A stretch of DNA of 64,000 nucleotides, from NCBI GenBank assembly GCA_913057245.1, contig CAJXNH010000007.1, positions 1 through 64,000 of the forward strand, given 5' to 3'. The notes beneath the pieces are model-generated. The model was given only the letters and a program-made list of their open reading frames with translations, made no database searches and was not told the DNA's origin. A program made the translations under genes and the position numbers. Each line of letters opens with the position of its first letter. Position 1 is the stretch's first letter. Of this stretch, positions 53,585 through 62,422 are shown piece after piece. Source of the stretch: an uncultured Phaeodactylibacter sp. (GTDB taxonomy: Bacteria > Bacteroidota > Bacteroidia > Chitinophagales > Saprospiraceae).

Positions 53585-55108
53585 CTACCGCACCGTCACC
53601 GGCAACGTCTGCACCTGTCCCCCACCCTGTATGCGGAGGTAATACGTACCCGCAGCCCACTCGGTCACATCCACCTCGAACGAAGCAGGCGTTTGTTTCA
53701 GGTTACGGCTGAAAATCTGCTGCCCGTTTACCCCGAAGGCAGTCAGGATAGCAGGCTGCCCCTGCCATGCGCCAAAGTCAATCCGAAGCCAGTCCTCGGC
53801 GGGGGAGGGAAAGGCATTGGCGAAAGCTACGGTTGAAAGCTCATTGGCATTGACGACTACTACGGAGAGCTCGGCACAGCTTACATCGCTACCCGCGTTG
53901 TTGGTCGCAGTCAGGCAGATGGTGTAGGTGCCATTCTCAGTGTAGGTGTGGGTTGGGTTTTGTGCAGTGCTGCTGTTGCCATCTCCAAAGTCCCAGGACC
54001 AAGCGGTAGGATCGTTGGAGGAAGCGTCGGTAAAGGCAATCGTGCCCGTTCCCTGGTCTTCGAGGGTAAAGCTGGCGGCCGGTGGCAAGACAATCGTCGC
54101 CTCCTGGCAATGGGTATCGTTGCCTGCCAGATTAGTCGCTGTGAGACAAACCGTGTAAGTCCCGGGCGCACTGTAAGTATGAAGGGGGTTTTGCCCGGTC
54201 CCCGTGTTGCCATCGCCAAAGTCCCAGGACCAGCTGAGGGGCATATTGGTGGATGCATCGGTAAACTGTACCTGCCCGGCGCTGAGGAGCTCCAAAGAGA
54301 AATCGGCAACCGGGGGTTGGTCACTTGGATTAATAGCGGCAAGATAAGTGGCAGAGATGGGGTTGCCATCCACATCAAAGTCGACGCTGCATACCGTGCC
54401 TACCCCATCTGCGCCCCACCATTCGTAAGAGACAGTCGTGTTTTCAATTACATCGATCAGGATGAAACTGCCGAAGATTTTCACGTAAATAGAGTCGGCT
54501 GTAGTAATGACACTGCGTTGCCTCAGCACCTCAAAGGTACCCGCAGGAACCGTAATTTCACCAAAGGCATCTACCTCGGCATCCACGGTGCCCCCGCCAA
54601 TCAGGCGGACGGAGTCAGCGCCAGAAGTTCCTCCATCAATTTCCAGCCGATAGCTGAATTCATCTTCAAATACCGCTCCGTAAGTAGTGGGCAGGGGAAG
54701 CAATTGCTGTTGATTTTCGAAGGCTACGGTATAAATCGTACCGTCCGGTCCGGGTGCTGACCCTCCTGCGGCAAATAAGGCATCAGGGGTAACTTCAGCA
54801 AAGCTGTACAGATCATTGCTGCCTTCAAAGGCGAAAGTGGCTGTGGGGAAAAGATCAGCAGCCGGTGTTTCGGAAGGCATGACGACTGTATTGGTAAATA
54901 CTTCGTCGGCATCAAAATCGAGGAAAGACCAGGTTTGAGCATCTGCGCTGGCCGGACCTATATCGACACTGGTTAGGAACGTATCCACAGCATTAGCGTA
55001 GACCTCACCAAAAGCGGGGACATCATCATCAGTGAGGGTGATTTGTGCCGTGGTGCCAATAGAAAGGAGGCCAAAGAAAAGGAGGAGGATGGAGCTCTTG
55101 AGTTTCAT
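53585..55108 (-). CDS. Secreted two-PKD protein with type A T9SS sorting domain
   Basis: 507 aa. Signal peptide MKLKSSILLLFFGLLSIGTTAQ; residues 25-260 form an unassigned beta-rich domain; two near-identical PKD domains follow (WSWDFGDGNTGTGQNP and WSWDFGDGNSSTAQNP, 260-430). The last 75 residues (AFPSPAEDWLRIDFG ... GTYYLRIQGG) are a Por-secretion type A sorting tail that directs export by the type IX system and removal on the outside. The two PKD units are so alike that recent internal duplication is likely. The function of the N-terminal domain is unknown. Confidence 0.88.
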   Translation of the reverse strand: MKLKSSILLLFFGLLSIGTTAQITLTDDDVPAFGEVYANAVDTFLTSVDIGPASADAQTWSFLDFDADEVFTNTVVMPSETPAADLFPTATFAFEGSNDLYSFAEVTPDALFAAGGSAPGPDGTIYTVAFENQQQLLPLPTTYGAVFEDEFSYRLEIDGGTSGADSVRLIGGGTVDAEVDAFGEITVPAGTFEVLRQRSVITTADSIYVKIFGSFILIDVIENTTVSYEWWGADGVGTVCSVDFDVDGNPISATYLAAINPSDQPPVADFSLELLSAGQVQFTDASTNMPLSWSWDFGDGNTGTGQNPLHTYSAPGTYTVCLTATNLAGNDTHCQEATIVLPPAASFTLEDQGTGTIAFTDASSNDPTAWSWDFGDGNSSTAQNPTHTYTENGTYTICLTATNNAGSDVSCAELSVVVVNANELSTVAFANAFPSPAEDWLRIDFGAWQGQPAILTAFGVNGQQIFSRNLKQTPASFEVDVTEWAAGTYYLRIQGGGQVQTLPVTVR

Positions 55109-55240
55109 AGTTCAGTTTTTGGTAATTTTCTCCAATATTTGAAGCGTTGGTACTTCGTTGCGATGTTGCAGCACTTCTTCGTCGCCCAACAGCTGAAAGC
55201 CCCAAAATTACATTTAATTGCCTTCAAATTCAATTTGCCG

Positions 55241-55951
55241 ATGATGTCTCGCTATCTGATCCCGCTTTACTGGGCCCTTGCCCTGTTAGAAATTTACGGG
55301 GAGCATACGCTTACCGAACCGGTTATTATTGCCGTAAAACCGCTGTTGCTGACGACTTTATCGGTTTGGTTTTACCTGGAATGCCGGCCAATGGGCAGCC
55401 GCTTCAGCAGGTTGGTAATGGCCGGGCTGATCTTTTCCATAGGTGGGGATACCCTGCTGATGTTTGTGGAGTACGGGCCCCGGGCTGAGCAGTTTTTCCT
55501 GTTTGGGCTGGGCAGTTTTCTGGTCGCACAGGTGTGTTACGCTGTTGCCTTTTGGACTTATCCGGGTGCGAAATCCGGGAATATCCGCCAGAAACCTTGG
55601 CTTGTCCTGCCTTTCCTGCTCTACCTGGTGGGAATATTGGGGATGCTATGGCCGGGCATACCAGGGGGTATGAAAGTGCCGGTTGCGGTCTATGCTGCCG
55701 CGATCGTGACCATGGCAATGGGCGCCTTCAACCTGCGGGGGCTGCTGAGCAGGGAGCATTTTCTGGGGCTAATGGCGGGGGTATTGCTCTTTGTACTTTC
55801 CGACAGCCTGATTGCGGCTAATAAATTTGGGCAGCCGGTGCCCTATGCACGGGTGCTGATCATGAGTACGTACCTCCTGGGGCAGTATTTCATTGCGCGG
55901 AATGCGGCGGCGATTCGCCCGGAAAAGCAGCAGGTTAGCAGCCCTGAATGA
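55241..55951 (+). CDS. YhhN family membrane protein (lysoplasmalogenase-like)
   Basis: 236 aa from ATG 55241 (or the adjacent 55244); an earlier in-frame start at 55043 would overlap the divergent PKD gene and is unlikely. About eight transmembrane helices with the family motif FSIGGDTLLMF and the late VLLFVLSDSLIA. YhhN/TMEM86 proteins include lysoplasmalogenases that cleave the vinyl ether of lysoplasmalogens; activity here is inferred from family only. Inner membrane location. Confidence 0.85.
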   Translation: MMSRYLIPLYWALALLEIYGEHTLTEPVIIAVKPLLLTTLSVWFYLECRPMGSRFSRLVMAGLIFSIGGDTLLMFVEYGPRAEQFFLFGLGSFLVAQVCYAVAFWTYPGAKSGNIRQKPWLVLPFLLYLVGILGMLWPGIPGGMKVPVAVYAAAIVTMAMGAFNLRGLLSREHFLGLMAGVLLFVLSDSLIAANKFGQPVPYARVLIMSTYLLGQYFIARNAAAIRPEKQQVSSPE

Positions 55952-56056
55952 GCTATACATTGCTTTTGATAGCCTGTAGAGGGCTTCACCGTGCCATTTG
56001 CACCTCCGCACATTTATACCGATATTTATCCAATTGATTGATTTGAACACCAAGCT

Positions 56057-56527
56057 ATGAAATTCAACATCTTAATTTGCCTGCTGCTCACAGCGGGTGC
56101 GCTCTCTGCCCAAAATGGACTGGAAGGGCTCTGGACAGGTTCCATTATTGATAAAAGCACCGGGGAAACGCTGCCGGTCGAACTCTACCTGACCCTTGAA
56201 AAAGGCTACATCAAAGGCATGTCTTATATCCATATTTCTAAGGATAGCGTGATCACACAGGAGCTGGTGGGCAAGATGTATCAGGATCGATCCATCTACA
56301 TGCGGGAGGTAACCGATGGAGAGTATGGCATTGATAACATTACACCGGAAACCCTGGAAGGCGGAAAATATGTCCGCAAATACCAGTTTGAATTCAAGCG
56401 GAGTATCTGGGAGTCTTCCCTTAATGGTTTCTGGCAGGAGATTACGCCTACCCCGTTTTCGGTAGAACGGAAGCTGGGGCAAATCAAACTGGAGCGGAAG
56501 AAATCGGGCGATTCTTCCCGGGTATAG
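56057..56527 (+). CDS. Small exported protein of unknown function
   Basis: 156 aa, not recognised. Signal peptide MKFNILICLLLTAGALSAQ, then GLEGLWTGSIIDKSTGETLP, which looks like the opening of a lipocalin-like or calycin beta-barrel domain in which a WxG motif starts the first strand. The remainder is beta-rich, with a basic C-terminus (KLERKKSGD). Likely periplasmic. No operon partner. Confidence 0.75.
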   Translation: MKFNILICLLLTAGALSAQNGLEGLWTGSIIDKSTGETLPVELYLTLEKGYIKGMSYIHISKDSVITQELVGKMYQDRSIYMREVTDGEYGIDNITPETLEGGKYVRKYQFEFKRSIWESSLNGFWQEITPTPFSVERKLGQIKLERKKSGDSSRV

Positions 56528-56528
56528 G

Positions 56529-56564
56529 AAGCCCCCGCTCTACAGCAAGTAAAACGAGGGCTTT
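56529..56564. terminator. Terminator between the small exported protein and the thiolase gene
   Basis: AAGCCCCCG (56529-56537) pairs with CGAGGGCTTT (56555-56564) with one mismatch. It lies between convergent genes and has T/A on both sides, so it may stop transcription from either direction. Confidence 0.5.
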
Positions 56565-56590
56565 GCTATTCCAATTGAGTTGTGATCCTC

Positions 56591-57763
56591 TTAGTTAAGT
56601 AGCTCGTAGATGCCGGCAATACCCTGCCCGCCACCTACACAGGCAGTCACCATACCGTATTTGTTACCACGGCGGCGCATCTCGTTGAAGAGCTGGGTGG
56701 AAAGCTTGGCACCGGTACAACCCAGCGGGTGGCCGAGTGCAATAGCTCCTCCGTTCACATTCACGATATCGGGATTGAGCCCGGCTTCCTGAATGACCGC
56801 CAATGCCTGAGCGGCGAAGGCCTCGTTGAGCTCGATCAGGTCGATGTCGTTGAGCTTTAGCCCGGCGTATTTCAGCGCTTTGGGGATAGCAGCGCAGGGG
56901 CCAATGCCCATGTACAACGGATCCACACCGGCTACGGAGCAGGAGACCAGGCGGGCAATCGGCTCGAGGTTGAGCTTTTTGACCATTTCTTCGCTCATCA
57001 CCAGGGTGAAAGCCGCACCATCGGAAGTTTGGGAAGCGTTGCCCGCAGTCACTACGCCACCCTGCGCAAAGACCGGGCGTAACTTGCCAAGCGCTTCGAC
57101 CGTGGTGGAACGGCGTACCCCTTCATCCATGCCTACGGTGTGCTCACTGCTCACCCGCTTGCCGTCTTTTACGAATACATCCTCCACTTTTACCGGCACA
57201 ATTTCATCATTGAATTTCCCGCCGTCGATGGCTTCAGCCGCCTTGACGTGCGAACGGTAGGCAAATTCATCGGATTGGTCCCGGCTGATGTTGTACTTGT
57301 TGGCTACAGCCTCGGCCGTCAGGCCCATGCTCGCCAGGTAATTAGGCGTGGAGGAAGCGACCTTGTAGCTGGGTGCGAGCTTGTAGCCCGTCATCGGGAT
57401 GGAGCTCATGCTTTCGGTACCGCCGGCAACGTAAATTTCGCCCATGCCTGCGCGGATTTTGGCAACCGCAATGGAGATGGTCTCCAGGCCGGAAGCACAG
57501 TAGCGGTTAACAGTCACGCCGGGGACTTCCTTGCCCAGGGCGCGCATGGAAATCTGCCGTCCGATCTGCAGCCCCTGCTCGCCCTCTGGGTTTGCGCAGC
57601 CAACGATGACGTCATCGACCAGCTTGGGGTCGAGTTCCGGGGTTTGTTCCAAAAGATGGGTAATGATATCCACCGCCAGATCATCCGAGCGGTAGTTTTT
57701 GAAGCCGCCCTTTTTGGCTTTGCCTACGGCGGAGCGGTAGGCTTTTACGATATATGCATCCAT
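56591..57763 (-). CDS. fadA: Acetyl-CoA C-acyltransferase (3-ketoacyl-CoA thiolase)
   Basis: 390 aa. The nucleophile C89 is in NRYCASGLE, the catalytic His in GHPLGCTGAK and the second Cys in MVTACVGGGQG near the C-terminus. It performs the last step of beta-oxidation, releasing acetyl-CoA. It is the distal gene of the leftward unit that begins with the 3-hydroxyacyl-CoA dehydrogenase/enoyl-CoA hydratase gene; a small antitoxin-like gene lies between. The acetyl-CoA would feed the glyoxylate shunt encoded at 8-11 kb. Confidence 0.94.
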   Translation of the reverse strand: MDAYIVKAYRSAVGKAKKGGFKNYRSDDLAVDIITHLLEQTPELDPKLVDDVIVGCANPEGEQGLQIGRQISMRALGKEVPGVTVNRYCASGLETISIAVAKIRAGMGEIYVAGGTESMSSIPMTGYKLAPSYKVASSTPNYLASMGLTAEAVANKYNISRDQSDEFAYRSHVKAAEAIDGGKFNDEIVPVKVEDVFVKDGKRVSSEHTVGMDEGVRRSTTVEALGKLRPVFAQGGVVTAGNASQTSDGAAFTLVMSEEMVKKLNLEPIARLVSCSVAGVDPLYMGIGPCAAIPKALKYAGLKLNDIDLIELNEAFAAQALAVIQEAGLNPDIVNVNGGAIALGHPLGCTGAKLSTQLFNEMRRRGNKYGMVTACVGGGQGIAGIYELLN

Positions 57764-57776
57764 GATAATTTCTATT

Positions 57777-57870
57777 TTATGAATCCAGATTGAGCAGGCT
57801 TTTAAAAGCCTCTAACCGGATTACTTTGACTTTAGGAAATTTAAGCAATCAAGAATATCGAAATCGGTAC
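57777..57870 (-). pseudogene. Possible remnant of a PIN-type toxin gene
   Basis: Read on the minus strand directly after the antitoxin-like gene, this stretch encodes TDFDILDCL, then with a one-base shift KFPKVKVIRLEAFKSLL and a stop at 57777-57779. The pattern resembles the C-terminal end of PIN-family toxins (DFD followed by a final strand and helix). No start or catalytic N-terminal part is present. This is a weak assignment from motif resemblance only. Confidence 0.3.
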
Positions 57871-57885
57871 GCCAGAAACAGTTAG

Positions 57886-58104
57886 CTATCCAACTGCTGC
57901 TTCATTCAGCCATTCATCCAGCGTTTCATCAGAAATTCCACGTTCTGCTGCAGCCTCATCCAGTTTACTTTGAAAACGTTCCATGAAAAAGTTTGCTAGC
58001 ATATGGCGTACTTCCTTCAACTCCGCTTCTGATGGCTCAAAGGAGTATAGCTTTAATAGCTCCAATTGAAGTGAGGTGAATTTCTGACTACTTTCGATTT
58101 CCAT
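57886..58104 (-). CDS. Small antitoxin-like protein
   Basis: 72 aa: FTSLQLELLKLYSFEPSEAE ... MLANFFMERFQSKLDEAAAERG ... DEWLNEAA. The pattern is like short Bacteroidota antitoxins that precede PIN-domain toxins. No intact toxin follows; only a possible remnant is seen downstream. The gene sits between the two beta-oxidation genes, 40 bases after the dehydrogenase stop and 122 bases before the thiolase start, and so may be carried on the same transcript. Confidence 0.7.
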   Translation of the reverse strand: MEIESSQKFTSLQLELLKLYSFEPSEAELKEVRHMLANFFMERFQSKLDEAAAERGISDETLDEWLNEAAVG

Positions 58105-58144
58105 AACAGACTTGATTTTATGATAAAACTGGATTTGAAAGCCC

Positions 58145-60538
58145 CTAGTTCCTCAGCGGCTTATTCGTCTGCAGCATGTGCTGAATACGCTCCAGGGTCT
58201 TCTGCTCACCGCAGAGGCTCAGGAAGGCTTCCCGCTCAATATCGAGGAGGTACTGCTCTGACACTTGCTGCTGCCCGGTGAGGTCGCCACCGCAAAGCAC
58301 CCAGGCTACCTTGTGGGCAATCTTGATGTCATGCTCGGAGGCATAGCGCCCAAGGCGTAATTCATTAGCGGCAGCGTAGAGGGCGGCGAGGCCCGTACGC
58401 CCCAGTACCGTGATGTCTTCGCGTTGTAAAGGCTTGGTATAGCCCTCCGCTATTTCCAGCACCTTGGCTTTTGCCTGAGCGATGTTGCGGTCGGTATTAA
58501 GTACGATGTGGTCTTTCTCCGGCAGCAGGTAGCCATAGTCGTAGGCTTGGTGGGCAGAAGTCGCCACATTGGCCAGCGCGATGGTCTTGAACTGCTCGAT
58601 GAGGGTCGGGATTTGCACATCGCCTTCAAAGAAACGGTCGGAAGCACGCAGGGCAAATTCCTTAGTGCCACCACCACCGGGGATGAGGCCTACGCCCACT
58701 TCCACCAGCCCGATGTAAGATTCCGCGGCAGCCAGGGTGGCATCGCAGTGCATGATGGTTTCGCAACCTCCGCCAAAGACATAGCCCTGTGTGGCCGCTA
58801 CTACAGGTACGGAGGAGTACCGGCAGCGCATCGTCGTTTGCTGGAAGAGGTTGACGGCCATGTTTAGTTCGTCGAACTCCTGCTGATAGGCCAGCATGGC
58901 GATCATCATCAGGTTGGCGCCTACGGAGAAATGCTGGGCATTATTGCCAATGACCAGGCCTTTCCAGTCGCCTTCTTCGGCAATTTGGATGGCCTCGTTC
59001 ATGCCGCGGAGTACGCCCTCCCCTATGGAATTGTGGGGGCTGACGAATTCCAGGCAAAGAACGCCGTCGCCGATGTCGTGCAGGACGACTTCGTTGTTTT
59101 TCATCACCGGTGCGCGGTCGCGGTAGTTGTCGAGGATGATAAATTCCTCAGCGCCCGGCACGACTTTGTAGCTCTTGGATTCGAGGTCATAGTATTTCTT
59201 GACGCCACCTTCACGCTTGTAGAACTGCGTATGGCCGGCAGCGACCATGTCCTTCACCCAGGGTGCTATTTTTTCGCCCTGTTCTTCCGCCAGTTGGATA
59301 CCTTTCTCGATGCCAATGATGTCCCAGTATTCGAAGGGGCCGACGTTCCAGGCGTAACCGGCTTTCATGGCATCATCGATGCTGTAGAGGTTATCTGAAA
59401 TCTCCGGAATGCGGTTGGAAACGTAGGCGAAAAGGCCCAGGAGAGATTTGCGTACCAGTTCTCCGCCTTTATCGTCCGCATCGAACATGGCCGCGATGCG
59501 CTTGTCCTGATCATCAATCTGCTTCGCCATTTTCAGGCTGGGCAGGTCCGGCTTCTGACTGGGCTCGTATTCGAGGGTTTCCAGATTGAGAGCGAGAATG
59601 ACGCGGCGGCCCTTCTCATCCTTTTCCTTGGTTCTTTTGTAGAAGCCCTGCCCGGTTTTGTTGCCCAGGAATTTATTGTCCAGCAGGAACTGCAGGTACT
59701 TTGGGATTTCGAAAGTAGCGGCTTGTTCGTCATCGGGGCAGTTTTGCTTAAGGCCGTTGATGACGTTGGCCGCTGTATCGTGGCCCACAAGGTCGCCCAG
59801 GCGGAAGGTGCCGGTTTTGGGGCGGCCGATGGTTGGGCCAGTGAGTTTATCGACTTCCTCAATACGCAGCCCCAGCTCAGTGGTGAGTTGGTAAATCTTT
59901 GCCATAGCGTATACCCCCACACGGTTGGCGATGAAGGCAGGCGTATCTTTACAGAGGACGGTCTGCTTGCCCAGATAGACATCACCGTAGTGCATAAAGA
60001 AGTCCACCACTTCGGGGTCTGTCTCCGGGGTGGGGATGATTTCCAGCAGGCGCATGTAGCGGGGCGGGTTGAAGAAGTGGGTGCCGCAGAAGTGCTTTTT
60101 GAAATCGTCGCTGCGCCCTTCCAGCATCATGTGGATGGGAATGCCTGAGGTATTAGACGTGATGAGGGAGCCCGGCTTGCGGTGCTGCTCCACCTGATCG
60201 AACACCTTTTTCTTAATGTCCAGGCGCTCTACGACCACCTCAATGACCCAGTCGCAATCTTTGATCCTAGCGAAATCGTCCTCAAAATTACCGGTCGTGA
60301 TCCGGCTGGCGAAATCTTTGCTGTACAGCGCGGCGGGTTTGCTCTTAATGGCGCTTTTCAGGGCGGCGTTGACGATACTGTTGCGGGCAGCCGGGTCTTT
60401 CTGCTGATCTTCCGGTAAGTCGCGGGGCACGATATCCAGCATCAATACCTCCAGGCCGATATTGGCAAAATGGCAGGCAATGCCAGAGCCCATAACACCG
60501 GAACCCAGTACGGCTACTTTAGTGATTCTTCTGCTCAT
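58145..60538 (-). CDS. fadN: 3-hydroxyacyl-CoA dehydrogenase / enoyl-CoA hydratase (FadN type)
   Basis: 797 aa. The dehydrogenase is N-terminal: NAD motif GSGVMGSGIA (10-19), SNTSGIP and HFFNPPRYM with the catalytic histidine. The enoyl-CoA hydratase domain is C-terminal (about 490-680), with the oxyanion-hole segments FSVGANL and GGGCETIMH and the glutamate region PGGGGTKEF. This order is that of Bacillus FadN, not E. coli FadB. It carries out the two middle steps of beta-oxidation and is followed by the thiolase. A TAGCG..CGCTA palindrome lies 83 bases upstream of its start. Confidence 0.94.
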   Translation of the reverse strand: MSRRITKVAVLGSGVMGSGIACHFANIGLEVLMLDIVPRDLPEDQQKDPAARNSIVNAALKSAIKSKPAALYSKDFASRITTGNFEDDFARIKDCDWVIEVVVERLDIKKKVFDQVEQHRKPGSLITSNTSGIPIHMMLEGRSDDFKKHFCGTHFFNPPRYMRLLEIIPTPETDPEVVDFFMHYGDVYLGKQTVLCKDTPAFIANRVGVYAMAKIYQLTTELGLRIEEVDKLTGPTIGRPKTGTFRLGDLVGHDTAANVINGLKQNCPDDEQAATFEIPKYLQFLLDNKFLGNKTGQGFYKRTKEKDEKGRRVILALNLETLEYEPSQKPDLPSLKMAKQIDDQDKRIAAMFDADDKGGELVRKSLLGLFAYVSNRIPEISDNLYSIDDAMKAGYAWNVGPFEYWDIIGIEKGIQLAEEQGEKIAPWVKDMVAAGHTQFYKREGGVKKYYDLESKSYKVVPGAEEFIILDNYRDRAPVMKNNEVVLHDIGDGVLCLEFVSPHNSIGEGVLRGMNEAIQIAEEGDWKGLVIGNNAQHFSVGANLMMIAMLAYQQEFDELNMAVNLFQQTTMRCRYSSVPVVAATQGYVFGGGCETIMHCDATLAAAESYIGLVEVGVGLIPGGGGTKEFALRASDRFFEGDVQIPTLIEQFKTIALANVATSAHQAYDYGYLLPEKDHIVLNTDRNIAQAKAKVLEIAEGYTKPLQREDITVLGRTGLAALYAAANELRLGRYASEHDIKIAHKVAWVLCGGDLTGQQQVSEQYLLDIEREAFLSLCGEQKTLERIQHMLQTNKPLRN

Positions 60539-60620
60539 TGAGTGATGATTGGTTTGATTTGATATTTTTGAAGGGATTGTTTTGAGACAACAACCCGGAT
60601 ACGATTTAGTGCTCCAATAT

Positions 60621-60636
60621 TAGCGAATTTTCGCTA
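60621..60636. promoter_or_regulatory. Palindromic operator candidate upstream of the beta-oxidation operon
   Basis: TAGCGAA-TT-TTCGCTA, 7-bp perfect arms with a 2-base centre, located between the divergent fadN and exbB genes. It closely resembles the palindrome ahead of aceB (TAGCGGAA-T-TTCCGCTA within 11282-11302). Confidence 0.55.
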
Positions 60637-60804
60637 GAAAGGCAAAATAATCACATCTGAGGCACCTACATTCTAATAATTTCCATTTGTTTTGATAATT
60701 TGGCGTACTTGGAAAGCGTTGAGCTTTACATTACAAAAAATGTCCGCTGTACTCCTAGCCGGGGACAGACGCACCCATCAAAACTAAAAACCATATCAGA
60801 CATC

Positions 60805-61503
60805 ATGCTGCAACACACGCTATTGTTGTTTCAAACTGCTGAGGGCCTCGACCGGGAAGGCGAAGGCGTTGGTACTCAGAGTTTCTTTGACATTATCACT
60901 CAGGGTGGACCACTCGGAATTATCATCGTACTTGTGCTGTTGGTACTTTCGGTTATGGCCATCTACATCTTTGTCGAGCGCTACCTTACTATCAAGCGGG
61001 CCGGCAAAATTGATGAGAACTTCATGAATAACATCCGCGCCAACGTACAGTCGGGTAATATCAATGGTGCGAAGGCACTGTGCCAGACGACGGATTCTCC
61101 TGTGGCCCGTATGGTGGAAAAAGGGCTGCAGCGCATTGGCAAGCCGCTTCGCGATATCGACGCCGCTATTGAGAACGTGGGTAACCTTGAGATTTTCAAG
61201 CTGGAGAAGAACCTTTCCACCCTGGCCAGTATTGCCGGTGCTGCACCTATGATCGGCTTCTTCGGTACGGTAACGGGTATGATCCTGGCCTTCTACAAAA
61301 TGGCAACCGAGCAGAACGTAACGCCGGATGTACTGGCGGGCGGTATCTATCAGGCCCTGATTACCACGGCTTTCGGGCTGTTTATTGGTATCCTGGCTTT
61401 CGTCGGTTACAACCTTTTGGTAGCCAGCGTAGAGAAAGTCGTCTTTAAAATGGAGCGCACCACAGTGGAGTTTATGGACCTGCTGCAGGAGCCTTCCGCC
61501 TAA
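60805..61503 (+). CDS. exbB: MotA/TolQ/ExbB proton channel family protein
   Basis: 232 aa from ATG 60805 (MLQHTLLLFQTAEG); an in-frame ATG at 60700 would add an unlikely hydrophilic N-terminus. Three transmembrane helices are visible (about 38-60, 145-167, 190-212) with the TolQ/ExbB pattern GAAPMIGFFGTVTGMI. With ExbD it forms the proton-driven motor for TonB in the inner membrane. First gene of a four-gene operon with gaps of 12, 18 and 94 bases. Confidence 0.92.
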   Translation: MLQHTLLLFQTAEGLDREGEGVGTQSFFDIITQGGPLGIIIVLVLLVLSVMAIYIFVERYLTIKRAGKIDENFMNNIRANVQSGNINGAKALCQTTDSPVARMVEKGLQRIGKPLRDIDAAIENVGNLEIFKLEKNLSTLASIAGAAPMIGFFGTVTGMILAFYKMATEQNVTPDVLAGGIYQALITTAFGLFIGILAFVGYNLLVASVEKVVFKMERTTVEFMDLLQEPSA

Positions 61504-61515
61504 ATTAAAGCACCT

Positions 61516-61914
61516 ATGGGACTAAAAAAGCGGAGCAAGGTGAGCGCGGAGTTTAGTATGTCGTCACTGACGGACATTATTTTCCTCCTGCTGATTTTTT
61601 TCATGCTCACCTCCACACTTGTGCGCATTCAGCCCTTTGAGCTGCCGAAGTCGGATTCCAAAACGGTGGCATCCACTTCTATTGTGGTGACGCTGGAAAA
61701 GAACGGGCGCACCACTGTAAACAATAATGAGACGGCTGCCCGCAATCTGGAACGTGCATTGCGCATGGAAGTCCGCACTTCCGACAACCGGGACAATGCG
61801 GCCATCACCATCGTTGCGGAAATGGGCACGCCTTTTGACCGGGTCGTAGAGGTGATGGAAATCGCCAACCGGCTGAAGGTCAATGCGATTATCGCAACGG
61901 AGCCTCGATCATAA
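61516..61914 (+). CDS. exbD: ExbD/TolR family biopolymer transport protein (first copy)
   Basis: 132 aa. An N-terminal cytoplasmic stretch (KKRSKVSAEFSMSSLTDIIF) leads into one transmembrane helix carrying the essential aspartate (LTDIIFLLLIFFML). A periplasmic domain of about 85 residues follows. It partners ExbB in energising TonB. It lies 12 bases after exbB. The next gene is a second ExbD with an almost identical N-terminus. Confidence 0.92.
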   Translation: MGLKKRSKVSAEFSMSSLTDIIFLLLIFFMLTSTLVRIQPFELPKSDSKTVASTSIVVTLEKNGRTTVNNNETAARNLERALRMEVRTSDNRDNAAITIVAEMGTPFDRVVEVMEIANRLKVNAIIATEPRS

Positions 61915-61932
61915 GCAAAAAAAAACGAAAGC

Positions 61933-62328
61933 ATGGGCATTAAAAAACGAAGTAAAGTTTCTGCGGAGTTTAGTATGTCTTCCCTGACGGATATTATTTT
62001 CCTGTTACTGATTTTCTTCATGCTGACTTCTTCTCTTGTGGCGCCTAATGCCCTGAATCTGAAGCTGCCGAGCAGCTCCCGGAGCAGTAAGCCCAGCAGT
62101 GGGCAGGTGGAAGATGTGCGCATCAGCCGTTCGGGCAATTATTTTCTGGACAACCGGCGCCGGTCGCTTGGAGACATGGAGAAGGAGATCCGGCGCATTT
62201 CCAGGAGTAGTAAACCCAGCATCACCATTTCGCCGGAAGAAGGCACCCCGACCGAGCATGTCGTCGCTATCATGGATTTGGCGATGCGCTACAAAGTCAA
62301 TGGCGTGCTGGCCACCGAAAAGGATTAG
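61933..62328 (+). CDS. exbD: ExbD/TolR family biopolymer transport protein (second copy)
   Basis: 131 aa. The first 37 residues (KKRSKVSAEFSMSSLTDIIF plus the helix) nearly repeat the preceding ExbD, while the periplasmic part is different (LPSSSRSSKPSSGQ...). Two ExbD paralogues in tandem are common in Bacteroidota and may form a mixed dimer in the ExbB pore. Eighteen bases separate it from the first copy. Confidence 0.92.
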   Translation: MGIKKRSKVSAEFSMSSLTDIIFLLLIFFMLTSSLVAPNALNLKLPSSSRSSKPSSGQVEDVRISRSGNYFLDNRRRSLGDMEKEIRRISRSSKPSITISPEEGTPTEHVVAIMDLAMRYKVNGVLATEKD

Positions 62329-62422
62329 ACGTTAAGTTTATGTGAATCCCGGCCTTCGGAAGAGGATTTGTGCAGAAAAGGCGTTAAGTTGAGTATACGC
62401 CAATGCTTAAAAGAAAAATACC

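Noticed and set aside
55043..55240. Extended N-terminus for the YhhN-like protein
   Set aside because: It would overlap the signal peptide region of the divergent PKD gene and adds a charged segment not expected before the first membrane helix.
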